Shown here: positions 8,065 to 16,016 of the stretch, in pieces
Layout: each line of letters begins with the position of its first letter
Numbering within the stretch: position 1 is the first letter of the stretch
NCBI RefSeq assembly: GCF_009669305.1
Contig: NZ_SADB01000009.1
Coordinates: 1 to 64,000, forward strand
Length of the DNA: 64,000 bases
From: Ancylomarina sp. 16SWW S1-10-2
GTDB taxonomy: Bacteria; Bacteroidota; Bacteroidia; Bacteroidales; Marinifilaceae
Reading direction: 5' to 3'
Made by a program: the position numbers and the translations under genes
The notes under the pieces: generated by a model
The model's database searches: none
What the model was told of the DNA's origin: nothing
What the model saw: only the letters and a program-made list of their open reading frames with translations

Positions 8065-8105
8065 ACAGCTAAAATACTCTTGTAATTAAAGAATATTTTA
8101 GCTGT
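8065..8105 (-). terminator. Terminator of the hcp operon
   Basis: ACAGCTAAAATA (8065-8076) pairs perfectly with TATTTTAGCTGT (8094-8105). It lies 10 bases past the hcp stop. On the minus strand the stem is A/T-rich at one side and followed by TAATTTTAAT, a fair U-tract. Confidence 0.75.
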
Positions 8106-8115
8106 ATTTGTTTAT

Positions 8116-9771
8116 TTATGAATTCATAAATAGTTTAATATCGTCTTCGACAGAACCGATACTTGCAATACCAAAATTATCAACTAAAACCTTAGCCACA
8201 TTTGGCGATAAGAATGCAGGTAGTGTTGGTCCCAAGTGGATATCTTTTACACCCAAATAAAGCAATGCTAACAATACAATAACTGCTTTTTGCTCGTACC
8301 AAGAAATGTTGTATTCTATTGGTAAATCATTAATATTTTCCAATTCGAATACCTCTTTCAATTTAAGCGCAATAACAACTAAGGAATAAGAATCGTTACA
8401 TTGTCCTGCATCTAAAACGCGAGGAATACCATTAATATCACCCAATTGTAATTTATTAAAGCGGAATTTTGCGCATCCAGCGGTAAGAATAACCGTGTCT
8501 TTAGGTAGTTTTTCAGCAAATTCGGTATAATAATTTCTGCTTGTATGACGACCATCGCAACCTGCCATTACAAAAAACTTCTTGATTGCTCCAGTTTTAA
8601 CAGCATCAACAACTTTATCGGCAAGCTGAATAACTTGATTATGAGCAAAACCTCCAACGATTTCTCCTTTTTCAATCTCAATAGGAGAAGCACATGTTTT
8701 AGCTAATTCGATAATCTCAGAAAAATCTTTGCGTTTACCGTCTACTCTTTCAGTAATATGTTTCGATCCAGGATAACCAGAAGTACCTGTTGTGAATACT
8801 TTATTGGCGTATTTAGCATCTTTTTTAGGAGGAACAATACAATTGGGCGTAAATAAAATGGGGCCATTAAAGCTTTCGAATTCTTCTTTTTGTTGCCACC
8901 ATGCATTGCCATAGTTACCAATAAAATGTTTGTATTTTTTAAATGCAGGATAATAGTTTGCAGGCAACATTTCACCATGCGTATAAACATCAACACCTGT
9001 ACCCTCGGTTTGTATTAAGAGGTCTTCCATATCTCTAAGGTCGTGACCGCTAATTAAAATACCTGGTTTGTCGCTAACCCCAATATTTACTTTTGTAATT
9101 TCAGGATTACCGTAAGTTGTTGTGTTGGCTTTATCTAAAAGAGCCATTCCATCAACACCAAACTTACCTGTTTCAAGCACAAGAGCAACTAATTCGTCAA
9201 CAGTCAAATTATCATTAGTCGTATCGGCTAATGCTTTTTGCATAAAGGCACAAAGTGTGTTGTCTTCGTAATCTAAATTGAATGCATGTTCAGTATATGC
9301 TGCCAAGCCTTTTAAGCCGTAAATTACTAATTCGCGCAAGCTGCGTATATCTTCATTTTTGGTAGTTAAAACGCCTACTGATTTGTTTTTTGCTTCAAAT
9401 TCTGCAACAGTATCGCCTGTCCATATTGCCGAGTCGTGTAAGTTTTCGGGAACAACACCTCCTGCTTTAAGGTAAGCACCTTTCAACTCTTCACGTATTT
9501 TTAAACCTTCTCTAATGATATCGATAAAACGATCTTTATCGAAATTTGCATTTGTAATAGTCATAAACAAACCATCAAAAACAAGCTTATTGGCTTTTTC
9601 ATTTTCAATTCCTAATTCTCGTGCTTTAGTTGCAAAAATAGAAACACCTTTTAATACAAAGATTAATAGATCCTGCATATTGGCAAGGTCTTCTTTTTTA
9701 CCACACACACCTGCAACTGTACAACCTGTACCTTTAGCAGCTTCCTGACATTGATAACAAAACATGCTCAT
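8116..9771 (-). CDS. hcp: Hydroxylamine reductase / hybrid-cluster protein (Hcp)
   Basis: Hcp binds a 4Fe cluster and a 4Fe-2S-2O hybrid cluster and is linked to nitric oxide and hydroxylamine detoxification in anaerobes. The 551-residue protein has the N-terminal cysteines of the first cluster (Cys5, Cys8, Cys17, Cys23) and the hybrid-cluster ligands at His243 (GHDLRDME), Glu267, Cys311 (TPNCIVPP), Cys405 (AGCDGR), Cys433 (AGCAKF), Cys458 (GQCNDSYS) and Glu493, each one position from those of the Desulfovibrio vulgaris enzyme. It is the last gene of a three-gene minus-strand operon after a DUF2249/CMD protein and a ferredoxin. A Crp/Fnr-type regulator is divergent, and the palindrome at 10754-10779 is the likely control site. 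Confidence 0.97.
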   Translation of the reverse strand: MSMFCYQCQEAAKGTGCTVAGVCGKKEDLANMQDLLIFVLKGVSIFATKARELGIENEKANKLVFDGLFMTITNANFDKDRFIDIIREGLKIREELKGAYLKAGGVVPENLHDSAIWTGDTVAEFEAKNKSVGVLTTKNEDIRSLRELVIYGLKGLAAYTEHAFNLDYEDNTLCAFMQKALADTTNDNLTVDELVALVLETGKFGVDGMALLDKANTTTYGNPEITKVNIGVSDKPGILISGHDLRDMEDLLIQTEGTGVDVYTHGEMLPANYYPAFKKYKHFIGNYGNAWWQQKEEFESFNGPILFTPNCIVPPKKDAKYANKVFTTGTSGYPGSKHITERVDGKRKDFSEIIELAKTCASPIEIEKGEIVGGFAHNQVIQLADKVVDAVKTGAIKKFFVMAGCDGRHTSRNYYTEFAEKLPKDTVILTAGCAKFRFNKLQLGDINGIPRVLDAGQCNDSYSLVVIALKLKEVFELENINDLPIEYNISWYEQKAVIVLLALLYLGVKDIHLGPTLPAFLSPNVAKVLVDNFGIASIGSVEDDIKLFMNS

Positions 9772-9808
9772 GATTTATTTTTTATGATTTATTTGATTTT
9801 TACTTTAC

Positions 9809-10519
9809 CTATTTATTAAATCCTGTTTCCGGATTTTTCTCGCCAAAAGTTTCGGTTAAAACGGCCATTATTTCTTTTTTTGATTTCCCTTTCTTTTCAG
9901 CATTTTTAATAGTGATATATGCCTTAAAAAGTGGAGACTGTGCTATTTCAGAAGCGAAATGGCCATTCCCCTGATTCCAGATAATCAATGAAAAAAGCTC
10001 GTCGAACTCAGCAACGCTAGTTCCGAGATAGTAAGACTTAATTAATTCGCGGGTTGCTTGCTTAATTCTGCCAGATCCAACTGCGTTGGTTAGCGAGAGT
10101 AAGAGTTTGGTTTTTAGTTCAATTGCCGGATTTTTTTTATTCCAAATATTGTCCCAAAAGTTTACGGTAAGGTCGGCTATAGCCTTATCAATTTCTGCAA
10201 ACTTGGGCATTACAATCGGCTTCAATGGTAATTCAACATCACTAGCTTCCTTAACTTCAGTTCGATAAAAATAAACAACGTAGTTTGCATCGGTTAACTT
10301 CTCGGTTTCTGAAACAAAACCAATATTTTCCATGGTAGAATAGAGAGGTATGGGTTCAAAATTCTGAATCACTTTAATTCCTTCTCCAAGCTTGAGGCTT
10401 TTGGCCTTTTTGAGTATAGCCAAAAGAAAATTACCTTTTAAAGATCTCACATCTAATTCGATGAAACCCTCTTTGTTCTTAATTGCAGTGTTTTCCATAC
10501 TAGTAGGTTTAGTCTTCAT
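9809..10519 (-). CDS. DUF2249 - carboxymuconolactone decarboxylase (CMD)-like fusion protein
   Basis: The 236-residue protein starts with a DUF2249-like domain (ELDVRSLKGNF, SLKLGEGIKVIQNFEPIPLY, then IGFVSETEK), which is seen in proteins tied to nitric oxide and nitrite stress. The second half (about 115-230, including LLLSLTNAVGSGRIKQATRELI) resembles the AhpD/CMD helical fold, but the usual CxxC redox pair is absent, so an AhpD-like peroxidase activity is not supported. The start overlaps the end of the ferredoxin gene by 11 bases and hcp follows after 37 bases, so the three are co-transcribed. A second ATG eight codons in (MENTAIKNKEG) is a possible alternative start. The role is probably accessory to Hcp. 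Confidence 0.75.
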   Translation of the reverse strand: MKTKPTSMENTAIKNKEGFIELDVRSLKGNFLLAILKKAKSLKLGEGIKVIQNFEPIPLYSTMENIGFVSETEKLTDANYVVYFYRTEVKEASDVELPLKPIVMPKFAEIDKAIADLTVNFWDNIWNKKNPAIELKTKLLLSLTNAVGSGRIKQATRELIKSYYLGTSVAEFDELFSLIIWNQGNGHFASEIAQSPLFKAYITIKNAEKKGKSKKEIMAVLTETFGEKNPETGFNK

Positions 10520-10700
10520 GACTTATAGCTTCAACTGGGCATTCGTTCTCTGCCTCAAGAGCGCAATCCTTACAATCGGAAGGTACCGGATTGATTTTCA
10601 CATGAGATTTACCGTCATCTTTCATCTCAAAAACTTTAGGACATATGCTTTCACAAATTCCACATCCAATGCATGTTTCTTTATCTACACTTGTTTTCAT
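10509..10700 (-). CDS. 4Fe-4S ferredoxin
   Basis: This 63-residue protein is a small ferredoxin. Cluster ligands are seen in CIGCGICESICP (Cys-x2-Cys-x2-Cys-x3-Cys-Pro), and a later set CKDCALEAENECP includes the final CP motif typical of monocluster ferredoxins. It is the first gene of the operon with the DUF2249/CMD protein and hcp and would logically supply electrons to Hcp. The start ATG lies about 55 bases from the nearer arm of the regulatory palindrome at 10754-10779. Confidence 0.9.
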   Translation of the reverse strand: MKTSVDKETCIGCGICESICPKVFEMKDDGKSHVKINPVPSDCKDCALEAENECPVEAISHED

Positions 10701-10753
10701 ATCAAATGATTTAATTAATTACAACAGTGTAAAATTGAGAAAGTAAATTGATA

Positions 10754-10779
10754 CAAAATGTAACCCAGATTACATTTTG
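10754..10779. promoter_or_regulatory. Perfect inverted-repeat operator between hcp operon and regulator gene
   Basis: CAAAATGTAA (10754-10763) and TTACATTTTG (10770-10779) are exact reverse complements with a 6-base spacer, the geometry expected for a Crp/Fnr dimer. It sits in the 108-base gap between the divergent ferredoxin operon and the Crp/Fnr-type gene, so it can control both. Confidence 0.85.
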
Positions 10780-10790
10780 GGTTTATTTTT

Positions 10791-10798
10791 TATATTTG
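10791..10798 (+). promoter_or_regulatory. Bacteroidota -7 element of the Crp/Fnr-type regulator gene
   Basis: TATATTTG fits the TAnnTTTG consensus. It lies 10 bases before the start codon and 11 bases after the operator, whose right arm falls in the -33 area, so a bound regulator would touch RNA polymerase. The transcript would have almost no leader. Confidence 0.55.
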
Positions 10799-10808
10799 TA
10801 GAAAAAAA

Positions 10809-11480
10809 ATGTTTTCAGAATTAGCAAACACATCAATTTTTAAAGGTTTAAAAACCTCAGAAATCATTCAAGTTCTAAGCGGTGTTCATTATAATGTCCA
10901 TTCGTATGAACCGGAATGTACCATAGCATTTGCCAGTGACAAAAGTGATGAATTTTTCATCTTGCTCGAAGGGCATGTAAAAGGGGAAATGACATCCTAT
11001 AACAACAAAAATATTATAGTTAGTGAAATTCATGCTCCCGATACTTTTGCTGAAGGTTTCCTATTTGCCGATAAAAATAAATTGTTGGTAGATATTATAG
11101 CCATAACAAGGGCAAAAGTTTTAGTCATTTCAAAAAATGAACTGTTGAAACTATTAAATAAAAACACTCAGATACTCAACAATTATTTGGTTGCAACCTC
11201 AAACCGTTTTGTAATTGTATCTGAAAAGCTGAAATTTTTGATGTTTAATACAGTAAGAAGTAAATTGGCTATTTATATTCTTGATATGGAAAAAGAGTGT
11301 ATTGGGGAAGAAAGTTTTAGATTGGGAAAAACCCATGAAGAATTAGCCACCTTATTTGCAATTACTCGCCCAGCACTAACACGTAATTTGCTAAGCCTTA
11401 AAAAAGATGGTTTAATAGAAATTAAGAATAAAGAAATTAAAATAATTGATAGAAAAAGACTCATAGAATTACTAAACTAA
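10809..11480 (+). CDS. Crp/Fnr-family regulator (HcpR-like by context)
   Basis: The 223-residue protein has an N-terminal cyclic-nucleotide-binding-type beta domain (about 10-125, ILLEGHVKGEM and FAEGFLFADKNKL), a dimer helix and a C-terminal winged helix-turn-helix (HEELATLFAITRPALTRNLLSLKKDGLI, about residues 170-198). It lacks the Cys cluster of true Fnr. The divergent partner operon encodes ferredoxin, DUF2249/CMD and Hcp, and a perfect palindrome lies between. Crp/Fnr-type HcpR regulators of hcp are known in other anaerobes, so it probably senses NO or related stress and controls this operon and itself. The name HcpR is an inference from context. Confidence 0.85.
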   Translation: MFSELANTSIFKGLKTSEIIQVLSGVHYNVHSYEPECTIAFASDKSDEFFILLEGHVKGEMTSYNNKNIIVSEIHAPDTFAEGFLFADKNKLLVDIIAITRAKVLVISKNELLKLLNKNTQILNNYLVATSNRFVIVSEKLKFLMFNTVRSKLAIYILDMEKECIGEESFRLGKTHEELATLFAITRPALTRNLLSLKKDGLIEIKNKEIKIIDRKRLIELLN

Positions 11481-11856
11481 AGGATGATAACATACTTCTA
11501 GTTATGCTTAAATGATAATGAATTGATTGAATAATGGGAAGCTTTTTTTAAGGCTTCCCATATTTTTACGTTCAATTTTTCGCAAATGGAAACAGTTGAG
11601 CAAGTTATTATTCTTATTTATGCTTGTGCAAGTAGATGCTAATTAGTTGTCTAGGAGTTTTTTATTCTTTAAAAAGTTGTCAGAGTAGGATAGAATAGTG
11701 ATTTAGATCTCCCAAAACGGAGTCTTAAGCTAAGCTGTAATGTTAATTTATCCCAAAACAAAAAAAAATATATACAGATGATGCATGGAATTAAAATAAA
11801 AGGTGTAGTTTTGAATATAGTTTAAACAGGAATGATTCTTATTTAGAGTTTAGTCA
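11481..11856. other. Intergenic region holding a terminator and the perR promoter area
   Basis: The 376 bases contain the terminator at 11534-11561 and a -7-like TAGTTTTG at 11806-11813 before the Fur-type gene. I see no open frame or RNA gene in the rest. The bases around 11524-11541 (GATTGAATAATGGGAAGCT) resemble 857-875, which may be chance. Confidence 0.6.
11534..11561 (+). terminator. Terminator after the Crp/Fnr-type gene
   Basis: ATGGGAAGC (11534-11542) pairs with GCTTCCCAT (11553-11561), and the loop is T-rich. The following TTTTTACG gives a short T-tract. Confidence 0.7.
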
Positions 11857-12294
11857 ATGATTGAAGCAATAGAAATACGAAATAAAATATCTGAAAAAGG
11901 ATTGAAGGTTACACCGCAAAGAATGCGCGTGTTGGAAGCTGTATACAAGCTTGACAATCATCCAACGGCAGAAAAAATTATAGAATATATCAGAAAAACA
12001 GATCCAAATGTGGGTTCTGGAACTGTATATAAAGTTTTAGAGACCTTAGTTGAAAAGAATTTACTCAATAAGGTAAAAACAGAAAAGGATGCCATGAGAT
12101 ACGATGGTACTCTTGAGAATCATCATCATTTGTATTGTGTAGAGTGTGATTATATCGAAGATTTTGTTAACGAAAAACTTGATAAACTATTAAAAGATTT
12201 TTTTGAGGAAAATCAGATCAATAATTTTATTGTTGACGATATAAAACTAAATATCAGTGGGAATTTTATTATTCATAAAAATAAAAATCATTAA
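11857..12294 (+). CDS. Fur-family regulator, PerR-type by context
   Basis: The 145-residue protein has the Fur winged helix (GLKVTPQRMRVLEAVYKL, then SGTVYKVLETLVEKNL) and the metal-binding HHHLYCVECDYI around residues 88-100. The CxxC of that motif is present but the second C-terminal CxxC of structural-zinc PerR/Fur proteins is absent; the protein ends in NKNH. It lies 15 bases before the AhpC-type peroxiredoxin gene in the same direction, so a peroxide-sensing PerR-like role is likely. A TAGTTTTG -7 element lies about 45 bases upstream. Confidence 0.85.
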   Translation: MIEAIEIRNKISEKGLKVTPQRMRVLEAVYKLDNHPTAEKIIEYIRKTDPNVGSGTVYKVLETLVEKNLLNKVKTEKDAMRYDGTLENHHHLYCVECDYIEDFVNEKLDKLLKDFFEENQINNFIVDDIKLNISGNFIIHKNKNH

Positions 12295-12309
12295 TTAATA
12301 AAAATAGTT

Positions 12310-13014
12310 ATGGGATGTGCAACTGGCATTAAGCCAAGAAAAAAAGTTACAGAAAATAATAATTTAAGTACAAATTTAAAACAAGAGGAGACTAAAACGA
12401 TGAGCGCAACAATGGTTAGACAACAAATGCCAGAATTTAAAATGGATGCTTATAATGCTAAAACAGGTCATTATACAGAGGTGTCAAGTGAAGATTATAA
12501 AGGTAAATGGTCAGTAGTTTGTTTTTACCCTGCCGATTTTACTTTTGTTTGTCCAACCGAAATTGCTGCGATGAATGCACATTACGATGAATTTGAAAAA
12601 CTTGGAGTTGAGTTATTACCTGTTTCAGTTGATTCAAAATTTTCGCATAAGAGATTTGCAGAAACAGAGCCTATTCTTAAGGGTTTACAATTGACAATTG
12701 GTGCTGATACAACACAAGAAGTAAGTCGTGCGTTTGGTGTGTTAATTGAAGAAGAAGGTGTTGCTTTAAGAGGTCGTTTCTTATTTAATCCTGATGGTAT
12801 TTGTGTTGCTCAGGAAGTTCAAGCTGACTCTGTTGGTAGAAATGTGAAAGAATTCTTAAGACAAATTCAGGCTTGGCAACATGCAAGCAAAACTGGAGAA
12901 GTTTGTCCTGCTGGATGGAGACCTGGTAAAAAAACATTACCTGTAAATACTGATGTGGAAAAAATGACAGGAAAAGTTGGTGATTATATTACTATCGAAG
13001 AAATATTGAGCTAA
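12310..13014 (+). CDS. ahpC: AhpC/Prx1-type peroxiredoxin
   Basis: This 2-Cys peroxiredoxin reduces peroxides. The peroxidatic Cys lies in FTFVCPTE (Cys81 of the long form) and the resolving Cys in GEVCPAGWRPGKK near the C-terminus. Two starts compete. The ATG at 12310 adds a 30-residue lysine-rich extension beginning MGCATGIKPRKK, unlike any AhpC I know. The ATG at 12400 (MSATMVRQQMPEF) gives the usual family start and is preceded by AAGAGGAG at 12383-12390, a good ribosome-binding site nine bases away. I consider 12400 the more likely main start but report the long frame. It follows the PerR-type gene by 15 bases and ends before a strong bidirectional terminator. Confidence 0.93.
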   Translation: MGCATGIKPRKKVTENNNLSTNLKQEETKTMSATMVRQQMPEFKMDAYNAKTGHYTEVSSEDYKGKWSVVCFYPADFTFVCPTEIAAMNAHYDEFEKLGVELLPVSVDSKFSHKRFAETEPILKGLQLTIGADTTQEVSRAFGVLIEEEGVALRGRFLFNPDGICVAQEVQADSVGRNVKEFLRQIQAWQHASKTGEVCPAGWRPGKKTLPVNTDVEKMTGKVGDYITIEEILS

Positions 13015-13050
13015 TTCTAAAATAAGAATATAGTGTTCTTGATATACAAA

Positions 13051-13084
13051 AATGGCTAGCTTTTCAATTGAAGAGCTAGCCATT
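13051..13084. terminator. Bidirectional terminator between ahpC and the LtaS-like gene
   Basis: AATGGCTAGCT (13051-13061) pairs perfectly with AGCTAGCCATT (13074-13084) between convergent genes. Confidence 0.8.
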
Positions 13085-13108
13085 CTTATGTTTTATGCTT
13101 TATAGAAT

Positions 13109-14926
13109 CTAAAGCTTAAAAAAGCTGTAGTCTAAGTATTGTAGCATGGTTTCAGCATTTTTGTGTTTCTTAATTTCCGATTTCCAGTTGTTAGAGTTGA
13201 GATCGAAAATTAATTTTTCTTCAGAATTTACATAACCAAATCCATTGTTATAGGTAAAGTAAGCGTATCCTTCTTGATTTTTGTTGAAAAGGTTTTTCCC
13301 GATTGTAAAGTCACTGGCATCAATTCCCATTTGTGGTAAAAGAGTAGGGGCTATATCGGCTTGGCAACCGTATTTCTCAACTTTAAGACCTTTTTGTTTT
13401 AAGCAACCACCTAACCAAAGCATTGGTATTTTGTATTTATTAGGATCATTAGGCTGAAAATTTTTCACATAACGTACGCCATGATCAGCCACTAGAACTA
13501 CCAAAGTGTTATCCCAACTTGGTAATTTTTTAAGTTTGCCTATAAACTCACCTAAACACTTGTCGGTATAATAAGCAGCATTCTTGAATAAGCTAGTTTC
13601 ATCTGTTCCTTGTATTACAGTCTTCATAGGAACGTTAAATGGCTCGTGGCTGCTAAGTGTTATACAGGCTTTAAAGAAAGGTTTTGTCTCTAGTTTAATG
13701 TCGTGATACATTTTATCCAATAGAAATTCATCATGAACGCCCCATTTAGATGTGTTTAATTCACTGGGAAAATCATTCATCGATACCGTACTTTCGAAAC
13801 CAATATTCGATAAATAAGAGTTCATGCTGGCAAAATGCAGATCGCCACCATAGTAGAATGTACTACTGTAGCCTTCTCGTTTTAAGCTATTACTCAAACT
13901 TGGTAGTTTTTGTACTTTACTCTGAAATTCAATTACAGGTTTTTGTGGAAGCGATGGAAAGCCTGAAAGCACACCAACGAGTCCAATTTTTGTTCTGTCA
14001 CCAATGCCATAAAAGTTGGTGAATAGAATCCCTTCATTGGATAATGATTGTAAGTTTGGCGTAATGCCTTTTTCACCTCCAAGGTCTTCAATAATGGAAG
14101 CGGTGAAACTTTCTAGAACAATTAAAACAATATTTGGTGATTTACTTGTCAGTAAGCTATCTTGATCGACATTATTAGCCGCAAGCAGTTCTTTAAATCT
14201 GGATTGAACTTCATCGTCTGAAATAAGCTTAATTCGTTTCGTTTTATTCAATTTTTTAAGAGAGTACGAAAAGTTCCAAATTGGGTTAACCGATAATAAG
14301 TTGGCGTATGTCTTTGATGAATGGTAAACAAAACCAACATTCATAGGAGCAATGCCTAAACCACCTCTTATGGGAATAATCATGCTGGCCGTTATCAGTA
14401 ACATAACTGGAAAGAACTTTAGTTTGGCAGGAACTATAGCATCGAGCCTTTTAATTACAAATTTATTTAACAACTTAAAGCCTATGATATACATGGCAAT
14501 AAAGATCACAAATAAAATAATAAAGGTTGATATTGTTGTTGATGCAGCAGCTTCTTTAGGCGTTTTTAAATAGCTTAAAATGGTACCATCAATATGGAAT
14601 CCCCAGTTACGGAATAGTTCTAAGTTTGGAACAACAATAGATAAGCTCACCAATAGAAGTAAACCATATAGAATTTGAAATACTAGTTTCAATTTTCTAC
14701 CTGGTATCGTTATACTAAAGCTTAAAATTAAACCTGTCAACATTAGAATATAACCCGTAATGGAAATATCGTGATATAAGCCGTAAATAAAGGATAGTAT
14801 AATGTCTCCAAAACTTAAAAGGCTAGTTTGTGAGTATTGATATAGCGAAAATGCAACGCGAATAAATATCATGAAAGCTAACCACGAAAGTGCTGCTGCA
14901 AGGAAAAATTTTAATCTTTCTTTCAT
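13109..14926 (-). CDS. LtaS-like membrane sulfatase/phosphotransferase
   Basis: The 605-residue protein has five predicted N-terminal membrane segments (first about 190 residues) and a periplasmic alkaline-phosphatase/sulfatase fold from about 262 onward: NIVLIVLESFTAS, a GDRTKIGLVGVLSG segment holding the likely Thr nucleophile, and VLVADHGVRY. These features match the lipoteichoic-acid-synthase / phosphoethanolamine-transferase group, which moves phospho-head groups from phospholipids onto envelope glycans. In a Gram-negative Bacteroidota the substrate is unknown. The gene follows a PAP2 phosphatase by 23 bases, which would fit shared lipid-phosphate chemistry. Confidence 0.85.
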   Translation of the reverse strand: MKERLKFFLAAALSWLAFMIFIRVAFSLYQYSQTSLLSFGDIILSFIYGLYHDISITGYILMLTGLILSFSITIPGRKLKLVFQILYGLLLLVSLSIVVPNLELFRNWGFHIDGTILSYLKTPKEAAASTTISTFIILFVIFIAMYIIGFKLLNKFVIKRLDAIVPAKLKFFPVMLLITASMIIPIRGGLGIAPMNVGFVYHSSKTYANLLSVNPIWNFSYSLKKLNKTKRIKLISDDEVQSRFKELLAANNVDQDSLLTSKSPNIVLIVLESFTASIIEDLGGEKGITPNLQSLSNEGILFTNFYGIGDRTKIGLVGVLSGFPSLPQKPVIEFQSKVQKLPSLSNSLKREGYSSTFYYGGDLHFASMNSYLSNIGFESTVSMNDFPSELNTSKWGVHDEFLLDKMYHDIKLETKPFFKACITLSSHEPFNVPMKTVIQGTDETSLFKNAAYYTDKCLGEFIGKLKKLPSWDNTLVVLVADHGVRYVKNFQPNDPNKYKIPMLWLGGCLKQKGLKVEKYGCQADIAPTLLPQMGIDASDFTIGKNLFNKNQEGYAYFTYNNGFGYVNSEEKLIFDLNSNNWKSEIKKHKNAETMLQYLDYSFFKL

Positions 14927-14949
14927 AACTTATAATTGAATGTGTAATG

Positions 14950-15606
14950 TTATTTGAAAATAGAGATGATAGCCATAACTAATATTGAAAGGCTTCCCCA
15001 GGTTATAATATTAAATTTCCAATCCTTTTCGGTTGTTGGATTGTCTAGCTTAATGAACTTGAATTTTGGTAGAATTTTGTAGATTAAATATCCAAAGAAA
15101 ATTCCAATACCAGTTCCCACAATAATATCACCAGGGTAATGAACACCAAGGTAGATGCGTGAATAGGATACTAAAATAGCCCATGAGAATAAGAATAGGC
15201 TTAGTTTCTTATTGCGGAAAAGAAAACTGCAGAATGTTGTCAATCCAAATACGTTGGCTGCATGCGATGAGGCAAAACCATATTTTCCACCTGTGTATCC
15301 ATTTACAATATGAACTAAATGAGATATATCAGGAGATCGACTGGGGCGAAAACGCTGGAAATATGGTTTTAATATTCCCGATGCCATTTGATCGCAGCAG
15401 GTAATGACAAGTGCAATTGCAACTAATAAATACAAACAGTTTTTCCAGCCATAGCTGCGGTATATCTGAACGATGATTGCTAGATAAAAAACAGCCCAAA
15501 CCAGTTTTCCTGAAATAAGATACATGAAAGAATCGAAAAATGAAGAGTGTATGCCATTAAGGAATAATAGTAATTCCTGATCGAGTTGGTTAAGCGTTTC
15601 GAGCAT
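14950..15606 (-). CDS. PAP2-family membrane phosphatase
   Basis: The 218-residue membrane protein carries the three PAP2 motifs: KPYFQRFRP, SSHAANVFG and SRIYLGVHYPGD, with the catalytic His residues in the second and third. About six membrane segments are visible. Family members remove phosphate from undecaprenyl-pyrophosphate, phosphatidate or lipid A. It is the first gene of an operon with the LtaS-like protein. Confidence 0.88.
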   Translation of the reverse strand: MLETLNQLDQELLLFLNGIHSSFFDSFMYLISGKLVWAVFYLAIIVQIYRSYGWKNCLYLLVAIALVITCCDQMASGILKPYFQRFRPSRSPDISHLVHIVNGYTGGKYGFASSHAANVFGLTTFCSFLFRNKKLSLFLFSWAILVSYSRIYLGVHYPGDIIVGTGIGIFFGYLIYKILPKFKFIKLDNPTTEKDWKFNIITWGSLSILVMAIISIFK

Positions 15607-16016
15607 GTTTGTGTTCTTAATATAGAGTGCTAATAATAGATAGCAAGTTTTGAAATTTTAAAATAAGTGTAAAACTAGTGATAATCCTTATAATACACCG
15701 AATGGAAAATGAATTGAATAAATAAAATAATAATTTTTAACTCACAGCTAGGAAGAATTTATTGTTGGGAAGGTGCTTTCAGAAAATAAATTGTTTGTTT
15801 TAGCGTGTTGTATTTAACTTTTATCGTGTCATATTTCGTTTTGTCCAATAAAATTGGTTGAAAACAATAATAAGATTAATATTACTAATTAAATATATAA
15901 TTCCACACCTTTAATAAACATAAACTAGGTGGTTGTTGCCTATTTTTAAGAGATTAAGAGTCTAAGCTATTGATCTTTTGTTTGGTATAACAATCAATAA
16001 TCTAAAAATTATAGAG
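15607..16016. other. Intergenic region between divergent PAP2 and M16 operons
   Basis: About 410 very AT-rich bases. I see no gene, RNA or clear promoter pair in it. A longer reading of the M16 gene from a TTG at 15978 is possible but the signal peptide argues for the ATG at 16017. Confidence 0.6.

Noticed and set aside
9809-10519. AhpD-type peroxidase
   Set aside because: The CxxC active site of AhpD is missing; only the overall helical pattern fits CMD.
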